DNA of 64,000 nucleotides from Haematobia irritans (Eukaryota; Arthropoda; Insecta; Diptera; Muscidae). This document shows, in pieces, positions 14,487 to 23,538 of this stretch; position 1 is the stretch's first letter, and each line of letters opens with the position of its first letter. Where the stretch lies: contig NC_134397.1 in the NCBI RefSeq assembly GCF_050003625.1, positions 73,821,551 to 73,885,550 of the forward strand. Reading direction: 5' to 3'. Made by a program: the position numbers and the translations under genes. The notes under the pieces are model-generated. The model was not told the DNA's origin. It saw nothing but the letters and a program-made list of their open reading frames with translations, and searched no databases.

Positions 14487-15110
14487 GAGGGTGGTCACGA
14501 ATTATCGCCCTTTTCGCTCTAGGACGCTTAGTTTAGGAGATATGGCCAAAAGAAGTTTTTCATATAAAAATTTCAATTTTTTTAGGATTTGGGTGGATTT
14601 TTCGATTTTTTGAGGGTGGTCACGAATTAAAGCCCTTTTCGCTCTAGGACGCTTAGTTTGGGAGATATGGCCAAAGAAGTTTTTCATATAAAAATTTAAA
14701 TTTTTTAGGATTTGGGTGGATTTTTCGATTTTTTGGGGGTGGTCACGAATTATCGTCCTTTTCGCTCTAGGACGCTTAGTTTAGGAGATATGGCCAAAAG
14801 AAGTTTTTCATATAAAAATTTCAACTTTTTTACGATTTGGGTGGATTTTTCGATTTTTTGGGGGTGGTCACGAATTATCGCCCTTTTCGCTCTAGGACGC
14901 TTAGTTTAGGAGATATGGCCAAAAGAAGTTTTTCATATAAAAATTTCAATTTTTTTTAGGATTTGGGTGGATTTTTCGATTTTTTGAGGGTGGTCACGAA
15001 TTATCGTCCTTTTCGCTCTAGGACGCTTAGTTTAGGAGATATGGCCAAAAGAAGTTTTTCATATAAAAATGTCAATTTTTTTAGGATTTGGTTGGATTTT
15101 TCGATTTTTT

Positions 15111-15114
15111 GGGG
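15111..15114. repeat. target site duplication, left copy (GGGG)
   Basis: The satellite left of the element ends with six T and four G. The right flank starts with five G followed by TGGTC. A 4-bp duplication of GGGG within the normal TTTTTTGGGGGTGG stretch explains both sides exactly. Four-base duplications are typical of Ty3/gypsy integrases. Confidence 0.85.
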
Positions 15115-15344
15115 TGTGATGAATATTTTTTTTTGTCTTACATGTAAATGTATATCACTATGATGTAGTCACTGAAATGTTTGATGGGTCTTGTACAGAG
15201 TTTGGCCCAATAACGTATATACGGGTATATATAACTACAATTTGACTCTCAATGGCTTTGCTCTTTACTCTCCAAGTAGAAACATCTGTAGGATTTCGAA
15301 GTCCAACGGGGTAAACATTGTTTTAGTCAGCAGGTCTCTCATGG

Positions 15345-15425
15345 GTTGCAATGGCTTGGTTGGTAGAACGTTGGCCTCGAATGACTGGTGACCCCGGTTC
15401 AAACCCCAGCGAGGGTTGTTTTTTT
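15345..15425 (+). ncRNA. tRNA-like (SINE-like) segment in 5' LTR, module 1
   Basis: Contains a good Pol III A box, TGGCTTGGTTGG (15352-15363), continuing GTAGAAC as in tRNA D-arms. A B box, GGTTCAAACCC (15396-15406), follows 32 bp later, and a T8 run after it could act as a Pol III terminator. The spacing and order fit a tRNA. The T-stem and acceptor stem do not pair well, so this is not a functional tRNA. It looks like a tRNA-derived SINE head or relic absorbed into the LTR. Confidence 0.5.
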
Positions 15426-15660
15426 TATAATTACTATTAGTATTTTTTCTTTTTTTTTATTTTATAATTCATATTTTTCTTATTGTCATTTCGAGCCAAG
15501 GGCAAACGGTCATGAGACAAACTATTCTCAGGTAATTGTTGACCAAAGTGTGAGAACTAAAACTGTATTTTTTTTAGAACATAGCGGTCGATATCTTTCA
15601 AATTTCACACCATTCCTATATTGATCTTAGTGGTGGGAAGTGATCTAGTTCCTCAGCTCA

Positions 15661-15668
15661 TATAAATA
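15661..15668 (+). promoter_or_regulatory. candidate LTR TATA box
   Basis: TATAAATA, about 545 bp into the LTR, which also overlaps an AATAAA hexamer at 15665-15670. A weak initiator-like TTCAAG lies about 40 bp downstream. A second TATA-like run, TATATATAA, is at 15226-15234. Transcription start is not otherwise marked, so this is a candidate only. If used, it would leave a U3 of about 0.57 kb and more than 2 kb of R-U5. The 3' LTR copy is at 24121-24128. Confidence 0.3.
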
Positions 15669-16500
15669 AAATTGCACCAGGGTATGAGCTTGCTTTTGTT
15701 TTTCAAGCGCAGTACAGGAAACATTCTCAATAATAAGTGTTTGAATGTAAGAATTGAAAGCTGTAACAATTGAACGAGAACCAATTGTTCATAATTGAAT
15801 TTTTTTTTACAAAATTCTACCTTAAATTATTGCGGTAAATCTAGTGCAAAAAGTTATTGTGAATCTGATATAATTTGCCTAATTTCCTTTAGGTAATTTG
15901 AGGGAGTTTTCAATTAAGAGGCATTAAATTCCTGCCAATTTATTATTTGCGCGAAATTTTGTTTTTGGGTATTCATGCTGTAAATGTTTAAAGGCTGAAT
16001 TTTATTTCTTTTTTGAGGTAAGAGTTTTTAAAGCATGACAGTGGTGTGGAAATTTACAAAAAAAAAAAATCTATTTTTTTTTTGTAACAGATAAACGCAA
16101 TTTCATTAATTTTGGAGAGGGTTTCCCACCCTGAAGTAACCTAAAGAAATTCCTCGTTTATGAGTTATTTCCACAACAGTAAATAAGAAGAATTTCTGTT
16201 CTGATAAATTTCTGTGAGGCGAAATTGTAACCAACAATCATCGGAGGATTCGGTGATACACCTGGAAATACCAAAGCCCAGTGCTCCTATCCTTTTGTCC
16301 AAGAGTGTGCCCATTCTCAACCAAAGGCCTATCAACAGGCGGAAGCTTTTAGCCACTCATAGATACTCTGTTGTGTGAGAGTATATCACCCAATTGGAGA
16401 GAATCTAAAAATAACTCTCTCACCAGCTGGTGGTTTGTTCAACGAGACCACCATTGACTCCCAGTGATCCATGTCTTGCAAATGCTGCATATCGGCCACA

Positions 16501-16580
16501 TCAGCCGCTAGCCCAGAGCGCTAAAGCGCCGACTGAAAACCAACCATATCTAGCGATCCAAGTTCAAACCCCCAGAATGT
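16501..16580 (+). ncRNA. tRNA-Leu/Ser-like segment in 5' LTR, module 2
   Basis: TAGCCCAGAGCGCTAAAGCG (16509-16528) closely follows the D-arm pattern of class II tRNAs (Leu/Ser: TGGCCGAGNGGTCTAAGGCG). A B-box-like AGTTCAAACCC (16561-16571) lies 40 bp after the A box. The T-stem does not pair, so it is a relic or SINE head and not a functional tRNA. Confidence 0.45.
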
Positions 16581-17642
16581 TGTTATATATGTATGAATTT
16601 AATTATTACAATTTTATCAGCCAGGCATATGCATAAAATCATCAATTTATCAATTTCATTCTTATTAACCAATTTATAGCTAGCTAAGGAAAGTAAAGTA
16701 AAGTTCAACAGCAAAAACAACAACATACGACCATGTTCAACGAGGCCTCGGAGATCACCATCGAATGTTAAGTTCTTAACTTTGGCTAAAACCCACAACC
16801 AAGGAACAAAATAACACAAACTGAAAACAACAAAACAAAAAAAAAAAGTAAGTTTTGATATAAAAATAACATTGATAAATTTGATTTACATGCATATGAA
16901 AAAAAAAAATGAAAATGAGAAAAAAAAAATCACTAAGAAAGTTTAATTAATTGAATTTCGAAAATTTTGAATTAATAATTCCCAAAATTTAGTAGAAAAA
17001 AAAAAGAAAAAAAAACTTAAAAAAAATATAAAATCCTTGGAATTAGTATCCTTTCCACGTTAATTTAACTGATCCTCACTAAAATACTTCATGTCCAAAT
17101 TTAACAAATATTAGAGTCCTGCCACAGGATATTTGTAGTTTATTTTTTCTTAATATAATTTCAGTTAAAATTCCGTGGAAAGAGAATTTACAATCACAAA
17201 ATTTATCTAAACGATTTTGCAATATGCTCTTACAATTGTCCTTGAATTTAATTGTTTATTTAACTACCAGATATTTTTGAAAACTCGTATTATGTACTTT
17301 AATTAAAATATTAGAAATATAATGAAAATAATTTTTAAAATGAATCCTTAAACTTTTCAATATTCTTACGTGGGTGATGTAAATGTAGGGTAATATCTGA
17401 GTAGGGGTATTAGTAACATTGTAGGCCACTAATACCATGGCAGGGATAAGGGTAAAGAGGCCAAGGATTCCAGAACACCAGGAATTCCTTACAAAACAAC
17501 TTTCCTCCAAGATAATTTGTTTAACATTAATTCTAACCATTTGGGGTTTTGTTATGTGTGGTTAGATATTCCATCGTGTTCTATTTCATGTCTTTAGGGA
17601 GTCTATAATAATTTTGTTTATGTCCAGGATTGAAGGATATCA

Positions 17643-17717
17643 GAGAATCTAGGGGACCCGAACCCCCCCACCCGGCTGCTAGCTAGCGATCAACGGCTCC
17701 CTGTCTACCTAGATCTC
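17643..17717 (-). ncRNA. tRNA-like fold in 5' LTR, module 3, antisense
   Basis: Read on the minus strand, this 75-nt segment contains a B box GGTTCGGGTCC (17654-17664). Its T-arm pairs: GGGGG, loop TTCGGGT, then CCCCT (four G-C and one G-T). The ends GAGATCTA and TAGATTCTC pair as an 8-bp stem with one bulged T, like an acceptor stem. The A box is weak. The copy at the 3' LTR is one C shorter. Confidence 0.35.
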
Positions 17718-17868
17718 GTATTATTTAAAATTTTATTTCGACCCATACCTCGTATCCTGTTTTTCCACGTCCAACGATTGAGCACCTTCATCGGGAGAAA
17801 CTAGACATAAAGGGTCCTGTGTTAAATTCAAAAAATTATGAAGTGTAGTTGGACATTACATAGATAAA

Positions 17869-17886
17869 TGGCGCCCAGCGTGGGGC
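17869..17886 (+). other. primer binding site, tRNA-Lys type
   Basis: TGGCGCCCAGCGTGGGGC, 8 nt after the end of the 5' LTR. It is complementary to the 3' end of animal tRNA-Lys(CUU), which ends ...GCCCCACGTTGGGCGCCA. The one difference (A to G at position 10 of the PBS) gives a G-U pair. This primes minus-strand synthesis. tRNA-Lys primers are used by Osvaldo/Ulysses-type elements and many retroviruses. Confidence 0.85.
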
Positions 17887-18500
17887 TTTAAGAATCTTAT
17901 CCATAAGAAACTTCTTGCTCACGATAAATTTAATTCAGGATAATGTAAATTTCATCCTTAAAGGGATTGCAGGAACACCACTTGAGGAGTAATATTTGCT
18001 TTTAATACTTAACGAACTTCTTTGGATATTCATAAATCTGATGGTTTCGGGTTATGACCAAGAACGCATTCGTTAATATTTTCATTGCACTCGGTGCTCT
18101 AATAGATAGGTGATACTGGAATTTCTGGGAATGGTTTCACGTACGTTCAAGTAGATTAAAGCTAGTTATCAGCATCCTGTTTCTGTTAGGATCTACTTTA
18201 TTATCGCTTATTGCATTTTAAAGTCCACGTGTTACAGTTTTTGCTTGGAATTTTAGTATGCTGGTTTGCTAATTCTATTGGAAAATATATGAAAAGCATT
18301 CTCCCATAGCCCAGTTTAGAAAGTTTTAGTAGGAAATTGTATGCGAAAAATTACCCTATTCTTTTACTCACCCATCAACGTAAGATAAATATTTATGAAA
18401 AATATCTACAATTGTATTATATTCGAGTTGCAAAGCAAAGGAAATCTTGTTCAGAGTCACGATTTTTTTTTATTATAATTTGAGGGGGAAATATTGAAGC
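17887..18500 (+). other. untranslated leader between PBS and gag
   Basis: 614 bp without a convincing reading frame. It presumably carries packaging and dimerisation signals, but none is recognisable. A purine-rich GAGGGGGAAA (18482-18491) lies just before the gag start. It is not adjacent to an LTR, so it is unlikely to be the functional plus-strand primer. Confidence 0.7.
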
Positions 18501-20129
18501 ATGCCAATACCACATAGTCCTCTTCGTCCTTCAGCTCCTCCTGAGGATCAAAATAGGATAATGGAAAATAATGAATTGAAATGTGTTATTTGTGACAATG
18601 TCATGAATTTCGAATCACAAGATTGTTATAAAATTATGACATGTTCTCACATTTTTCACCGAGGCTGTATTGAAGAGTCCCTATCTTCCTCTTCGAATTG
18701 TCCAAATTGTCAGGTGTCGTGCGAGCTTTCCGATCTTCGAAAGTATACACCAGAATTACATAGTGCACCAGACAATATCAATCCCACGGGGTCCACCAAG
18801 AAAACTAAGTCTTCTGGTCGTGGAAGACCTAGGGGCGCTCTTGTAAATAGGCCTCATACAAGAAATTTCTACAGAAATTTATCATACGACCAACATTTTA
18901 GTTTAGAGGCAAGCCCTCATGATAGCAATGTCGAAATGTCAAATTCTGTATCTTCTGGTAATGTTCTTCAACCAGAAATTGCCGCCACTCGAAATTCGGC
19001 AAATGAGACTAATCTACGAAATCACAATGATTCTGGTGAGATAGATTATGATCGAATTGGACGGATGATTGAACAAAGTGTTATGCAAATGATGCAAAAT
19101 TTACAAATTTCCAGAAATCCTCCGAATTGTTCGCATAAATCACAACCACCAGCTTCTCACCCGCATGAACATTTTCCCAACTCACAATCAAGAACTGAAC
19201 CGTATAATTCGAACTATAACACAAATGGACATAGTCACAGACAGTCCAAAAATTCTAGTTCTCCTGTTCCAAATGCTGAAAAGGTCACATCCATAATACA
19301 GAATTGGAATGTAAAATTTGATGGTTCTAGTAATGGCCTCACAGTAGACGAGTTTTTATATCGAATTAAATCTCTTACTGCTGAGCATTTTAATAATAAT
19401 TTCGATTTGATTTGTAAAAATCTAAATATTCTTTTGACGAACAAAGCTCATGAATGGTATTGGAGATACCATAAACAGGTGCCTTTTATAGAATGGAATG
19501 AGTTTTGTGCGGCTTTGAAGTCCCAATATAAAGACATGCGTTCGGTTTATGACAGAAAGGAAGAGGTTCGCAACAGGAAAATGAAACCTGGTGAAACTTT
19601 TGAATCCTTTTACGACTCTATCTGTTCCATTATGGACAGACTTGAACAGCCTATGGAAGAATCGGAATTAGTCGAAATTCTTATCCGCAACCTGAGGCCG
19701 GATATTAGGCATGAATTGTTGTATGTGCCTGTGTATTCCATAGCGCATTTACGGAGACTTGTGCAAATGCGCGAGAATTTATTATCGGACGAAAATTTCC
19801 GAAGGGGTTTCCCCAGCAAATCGTATCCCAGTCCGCCCATTTCGGGACGTAGAAACGTTTCTGAAATCTACAGTGGAGAGGATGGTGTTTCTGATACCAC
19901 TGCACCAGCGATTGTGGATGCAGTTAATCAAAATTGTAGCACATACAAGTGTTGGAATTGTGATGAACCGGGACACTTTTGGGACGATTGTGTTCGCGAC
20001 AGAAAGGTATTTTGCTACGGATGTGGCACTAAAGATATTTATAAGCCACAGTGTGCCAAATGCGCAGCTAGGAAAGTATCTTTGTCAAAAAACTCGATGC
20101 GCCACAACCCGTCACAACAGAACACATAA
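18501..20129 (+). CDS. gag: Gag polyprotein with N-terminal RING-H2 finger
   Basis: A 542-aa structural polyprotein. Residues 28-70 form a RING-H2 finger: C28, C31, C48, H50, H53, C56, C67, C70 (C-x2-C-x16-C-x-H-x2-H-x2-C-x10-C-x2-C), the spacing of E3 ubiquitin ligases. Residues 106-112 (GRGRPRG) resemble an AT-hook within a basic linker. A low-complexity Ser/Asn/His-rich linker leads to the Retrotrans_gag capsid region, about 260-450, with typical W269, W319 and W321. The C-terminus has one CCHC zinc knuckle (C484, C487, H492, C497). A second Cys cluster follows (C505, C508, C518, C521), in which the usual His is replaced by Ile. The chosen start is the first ATG of the frame. M21 is an alternative that keeps the RING intact. 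RING ligase activity is inferred from the motif, not shown. Confidence 0.92.
   Translation: MPIPHSPLRPSAPPEDQNRIMENNELKCVICDNVMNFESQDCYKIMTCSHIFHRGCIEESLSSSSNCPNCQVSCELSDLRKYTPELHSAPDNINPTGSTKKTKSSGRGRPRGALVNRPHTRNFYRNLSYDQHFSLEASPHDSNVEMSNSVSSGNVLQPEIAATRNSANETNLRNHNDSGEIDYDRIGRMIEQSVMQMMQNLQISRNPPNCSHKSQPPASHPHEHFPNSQSRTEPYNSNYNTNGHSHRQSKNSSSPVPNAEKVTSIIQNWNVKFDGSSNGLTVDEFLYRIKSLTAEHFNNNFDLICKNLNILLTNKAHEWYWRYHKQVPFIEWNEFCAALKSQYKDMRSVYDRKEEVRNRKMKPGETFESFYDSICSIMDRLEQPMEESELVEILIRNLRPDIRHELLYVPVYSIAHLRRLVQMRENLLSDENFRRGFPSKSYPSPPISGRRNVSEIYSGEDGVSDTTAPAIVDAVNQNCSTYKCWNCDEPGHFWDDCVRDRKVFCYGCGTKDIYKPQCAKCAARKVSLSKNSMRHNPSQQNT
20087..20093 (+). promoter_or_regulatory. -1 ribosomal frameshift slippery site A AAA AAC
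   Basis: In the gag frame the codons TCA AAA AAC (Gag S529-K530-N531) place the canonical heptamer A AAA AAC at 20087-20093. The -1 frame is open from 20072, just after a TAG at 20069-20071, through pol. The heptamer lies in the 58-bp overlap before the gag stop at 20127-20129. A AAA AAC is the same slippery class as used at the MMTV gag-pro junction. I found no obvious stimulatory stem-loop in the next 15 bases; a small hairpin (TCTTC/GAAGA) lies about 45 bases further on. Confidence 0.8.
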
Positions 20130-23100
20130 CAGTTTCAAATTCTTCTTCTGAAGATTTAAACGAGCCAAATACTAAAACCAAATTCTGTCAACCAAATGAT
20201 ATATCTATTCTTCCTCGAGATTCTTCTCACCACACAACCTTCATAAAAAAATTATACCCGATTAGACCGTATCATGAGAGATATGCCGAATACATCAGGA
20301 AACGTAATGAAATATTTTCAGTTGACACGATCGAAACGAAACGCCCCAAGAGGTCTACTGTTCGCATGCGAAAGTATTTCCGGCTACGCAAAAGTTTATC
20401 TAAATACACAATATCATCAATTGTCTGCAATCCAAAAGACAGACGATTTTATGCCAGAATAAATTTTTTGTATTTTGAAGAACTAGGTTTGCTTGATACT
20501 GGAGCAAACGTATCGTGTATTGGAGCAACTTTGGCCCAGCATGATTTTTCGATTTTTGATCATTATGTACCTGCAAAAACTTTTGTTCAGACTGCGGATG
20601 GCAAATTTCAAAAGACCTTGGGATTTTTAATTACCGATGTCACTTTTCGTAATCAGACCAAACAATTGAGAATGTTAATTGTTCCTTCCATAACGCAACG
20701 ACTTATTTTGGGTCTTGATTTTTGGGAAGCCTTTGGTATAGCCTCTGACGTTTTTGAATCGGCCATCATATCCGATTCGTCGCTTAATGTTGACCCTTGC
20801 TGTTTAACTGATATGTCTTGTTTGAATGAAGTAGCCTCACACAAGATCACATCGGATAATAAATATCCACTCAGCCCATCTCAGACTCGACAGTTGTCAT
20901 CGATTATCGATTTGTTCCCTAATTATTGTAAGGAAGGCTTAGGCAGAACGACAATGATTTCTCATGAGATCGATGTGGGTTCTTCAAAGCCAATCAAACA
21001 AAGATATTACCCGGTCTCACCAGCTGTGGAAAGGGTAATGTTCCAGGAGATAGATCGCATGTTGGCACTTGGGGTGATTGAGCAGTCCACCTCCCCGTGG
21101 AGCTCACCAATGCGTCTAGTCCTGAAACCCAATAAAGTTCGCTTGTGTTTAGATGCTCGCAAACTAAACCAAGTAACTAAAAAGGATGCGTATCCGCTCC
21201 ACAGTATTGAGGGCATATTTTCGAGATTGCCACAGGCCAACATCATTTCCAAATTGGATCTAAAGGACGCTTACTGGCAGGTTGCTTTGAGCGAAGAAGC
21301 GAAACCTTTAACCGCTTTTACCGTGCCAGGGCGTCCCTTATACCAATTTGTAGTGATGCCATTTGGCCTGTGCAACGCTCCACAGACCATGTGTCGCCTC
21401 ATGGACCAGTTAATTCCACCAGATCTTCGTCATTGTGTTTTCGGATATTTGGACGATTTAATCATTGTGTCCGAAAATTTCAATAGTCATTTGTCCGTTT
21501 TAGTTCGTATAGCCGAAGAGTTTCGTAAGGCTAATTTAACTCTCAATATTGAGAAAAGCCACTTCTGTGTCACAGAAGTAAAATATCTTGGCTATATTAT
21601 AGGAAATGGTGGTATAAGAACTGACCCCGAAAAGGTAGAAGCGATCAGCAAATGGCCAACACCAAGAACTGTAAAACAGGTTCGTGGATTCCTTGGGTTA
21701 GCTGGCTGGTACAGACGCTTCATTGAAAACTTTTCGTCCTTAACTTTTCCGATTACTGAGACCCTCTCATCCAAACGCAAATTTCAATGGACTTCAGAGG
21801 CAGACGAGGCATTTGAGTTAGTGAAGAAGCGTCTTACCACTGCACCAGTTCTGGCTAACCCAAATTTTACGAAAAAGTTCTTCGTTCATTGCGACGCCTC
21901 CGATTACGGTATAGGGGCAGTTTTAGTACAATTAGACAAAGATGGTGAAGAGCGACCCATTGCTTATATGTCAAAAAAACTAAATACTGCCCAAAGAAAC
22001 TATAGCGTAACGGAGAAGGAATGTCTTGCAGCCATCGAAGCAGTTAAGCGTTTCCGTTGCTATTTGGAGATGCAGGAGTTTGAGATCATAACGGATCACT
22101 CCTCATTGCTTTGGCTCATGTCGCAACCGGACTTATCAGGGCGTTTAGCCAGATGGGTATTTAAACTACAATCTTTCAAATTCACTATTAGTCATCGCCC
22201 AGGAAAAAATCATGTAGTACCGGATGCTCTGTCTCGGATGGATTTCGGAGAAGTTTCAGGCATCGAAATTTCTGAGCCAGAAGTTGATCTGGATTCGCCT
22301 TGTTTTGATGATAGTGAATACGTGGACTTGAGACTGAAAATTCGGGAAAATGAGTCGAAATACCCTGACTTAAGGATAATTGATAAATTCGTGTATATTC
22401 GGAACGATTTTTATAGAGGGACTGAAGAACAGGAGAATAATACCTGGAAGTTGTGGATTCCTAGAAACCTTCGTTTAAGTATTATATCTCGATTTCATGA
22501 CTCTACAATAACTGCCCATGGTGGTATGACGAAGACTTTGGAATTAATACGGCGAAATTTTTATTGGCCAGGTATGGTCACGGACGTCCGGGACTATGTG
22601 AGGGAGTGTCATATTTGTAAAACCACGAAGCACCCTAATGTAATTTTAAAGCCGGAAATGGGCAAACCCGTCGTCTCAATACGGCCATTTCAACGCTTAT
22701 ATGTGGATATTTTGGGACCATACCCGAGATCAAAGAGTGGACATATTGGTCTATTAATTGTTCTAGACCATTTAACAAAGTTTCATTGGCTTTGCCCTTT
22801 GAAAAAATTTACGTCTGGTGTTATCCAAGAATTCCTTTTGAAGGACATTTTTCATGTCTTCGGTGTACCCGAGTTTATTATCAGTGATAATGGTTCCCAG
22901 TTTCGGGCCGGTGATTTTAATGCATTTTTAACCAGAATGGGTATTCAACATATTTATACCGCGCTATATTCACCTCAAGCGAATGCCTCTGAGCGTGTGA
23001 ACAGATCTATCATAGCGGCAATACGAGCTTATTTGAAAGAGGACCATAGAATGTGGGATGAACATTTGAGTTCAATAAGTTGTGCCTTGAGAAATGCTTT

Positions 23101-23521
23101 TCATCAAGCCATCAAATGTTCTCCTTATTTCGCCACATTCGGGTTTGATATGATTACCCACGGCGATTCATATAAGCTTTTGAGGCATGTCAATCTTTTG
23201 GATGACCCAATATCCCCATTGAAAAGAGAGGACAAACTTGCTCTCGTTCGGAAAGAGATACGAGAAAACATTGCAAAGGCATATAATACTAATCGTGACC
23301 AATATAATTTACGGACTCGTCCTGTATCTTTTTCTGTTGGACAAATAGTTTACAGGAGAAACTTTTCCCAAAGCAGTGCTGAAAAGAGATTCAGCTCTAA
23401 GCTTGCGCCAACTTTCATCAAAGCAATTGTAAAAGATAAAATAGGAACCAATTATTATGTCCTCAAAGACATAGATGGAAATTCCACTGGTACATATCAC
23501 GCAAAGGATATGCGATCCTAG
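20093..23521 (+). CDS. pol: Pol polyprotein (PR-RT-RNaseH-integrase)
   Basis: Read in the -1 frame after the slippery site; 1142 codons to the TAG at 23519-23521. Its first internal ATG is at 20366, and the numbering below counts from it. Aspartic protease has DTG at 44-46. Reverse transcriptase has LDLKDAY (D298) and YLDD (361-364), with PFGLCNAP upstream. RNase H has D510, E552 and D577. Integrase has an HHCC zinc finger (H711, H718, C748, C751) and DDE core D781, D841, E876, with 34 residues between the last two. The C-terminus shows a GPY/F-like module and no recognisable chromodomain. Without frameshifting the ATG at 20366 would give a 1051-aa product that still starts before the protease, but fusion to Gag is far more likely. 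No stop, frameshift or missing catalytic residue is seen. There is no env: the 3' LTR begins 54 bp after the stop. Confidence 0.95.
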   Translation, partial: LDAPQPVTTEHITVSNSSSEDLNEPNTKTKFCQPNDISILPRDSSHHTTFIKKLYPIRPYHERYAEYIRKRNEIFSVDTIETKRPKRSTVRMRKYFRLRKSLSKYTISSIVCNPKDRRFYARINFLYFEELGLLDTGANVSCIGATLAQHDFSIFDHYVPAKTFVQTADGKFQKTLGFLITDVTFRNQTKQLRMLIVPSITQRLILGLDFWEAFGIASDVFESAIISDSSLNVDPCCLTDMSCLNEVASHKITSDNKYPLSPSQTRQLSSIIDLFPNYCKEGLGRTTMISHEIDVGSSKPIKQRYYPVSPAVERVMFQEIDRMLALGVIEQSTSPWSSPMRLVLKPNKVRLCLDARKLNQVTKKDAYPLHSIEGIFSRLPQANIISKLDLKDAYWQVALSEEAKPLTAFTVPGRPLYQFVVMPFGLCNAPQTMCRLMDQLIPPDLRHCVFGYLDDLIIVSENFNSHLSVLVRIAEEFRKANLTLNIEKSHFCVTEVKYLGYIIGNGGIRTDPEKVEAISKWPTPRTVKQVRGFLGLAGWYRRFIENFSSLTFPITETLSSKRKFQWTSEADEAFELVKKRLTTAPVLANPNFTKKFFVHCDASDYGIGAVLVQLDKDGEERPIAYMSKKLNTAQRNYSVTEKECLAAIEAVKRFRCYLEMQEFEIITDHSSLLWLMSQPDLSGRLARWVFKLQSFKFTISHRPGKNHVVPDALSRMDFGEVSGIEISEPEVDLDSPCFDDSEYVDLRLKIRENESKYPDLRIIDKFVYIRNDFYRGTEEQENNTWKLWIPRNLRLSIISRFHDSTITAHGGMTKTLELIRRNFYWPGMVTDVRDYVRECHICKTTKHPNVILKPEMGKPVVSIRPFQRLYVDILGPYPRSKSGHIGLLIVLDHLTKFHWLCPLKKFTSGVIQEFLLKDIFHVFGVPEFIISDNGSQFRAGDFNAFLTRMGIQHIYTALYSPQANASERVNRSIIAAIRAYLKEDHRMWDEHLSSISCALRNAFHQAIKCSPYFATFGFDMITHGDSYKLLRHVNLLDDPISPLKREDKLALVRKEIRENIAKAYNTNRDQYNLRTRPVSFSVGQIVYRRNFSQSSAEKRFSSKLAPTFIKAIVKDKIGTNYYVLKDIDGNSTGTYHAKDMRS

Positions 23522-23538
23522 AGTTAGTATTCTCCGAT

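Larger units (their letters stand above)
1..15114 (+). repeat. 125-bp satellite array, left block
   Basis: About 121 tandem monomers, all in the same orientation, running from the window edge to the retrotransposon. Starting from the G-run, the consensus monomer counts 125 bp and about 44 G+C (35%), with roughly 51 T against 30 A on this strand. Landmarks in order are GGGGGTGGTCACGAATT, a variable 4-7 bp site (ATCGTCC, ATCGCCC, GTCGTCC or AAAGCCC), CTCTAGGACGCTTAG, GGAGATATGGCC, TTTTTCATATAAAAATTTC, a T6-T8 run, and GGATTTGGGTGG. Neighbouring monomers often alternate GGGGG and GAGGG at the start, giving a 250-bp dimer rhythm. Short ORFs of 60-106 aa recur because the frame stays open for about 1.5 monomers. 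They are by-products of the repeat, not genes. No other gene is visible here. Confidence 0.97.
15115..17860 (+). repeat. 5' LTR, 2746 bp
   Basis: Direct repeat of 23576-26320, offset 8461 bp. By eye the two copies show no base substitution. They differ in five homopolymers: T9/T8 near 15450, T10/T11 near 16080, A11/A10 near 16905, A10/A11 near 17000 and C7/C6 near 17665. At 2.7 kb it is long for an insect Ty3/gypsy LTR; most are a few hundred bp, and the D. virilis Ulysses LTR of about 2.1 kb is a known long case. It contains candidate TATA boxes, several A/T homopolymers and three tRNA-like segments. Small ORFs of 63-94 aa inside it show no recognisable domain and I do not call them genes. 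Confidence 0.95.

Noticed and set aside
1..15114. CRISPR-like array because of regular repeats
   Set aside because: There are no unique spacers; the whole 125-bp unit is repeated, and the context is eukaryotic.
15191..15391. 66-aa ORF in each LTR, and further 63-94 aa ORFs
   Set aside because: No recognisable domain. The 66-aa frame overlaps the tRNA-like module, and another LTR frame starting at 15388 is broken in the other LTR by a one-base T-run difference.
18482..18491. Purine run GAGGGGGAAA as polypurine tract
   Set aside because: It precedes gag, not the 3' LTR, so it cannot define the LTR start. A similar purine run at 23221-23232 is inside pol.
20274..20462. Small ORF between gag and the pol ATG
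   Set aside because: Lies inside the continuous -1 frame that links gag to pol; a shadow frame.
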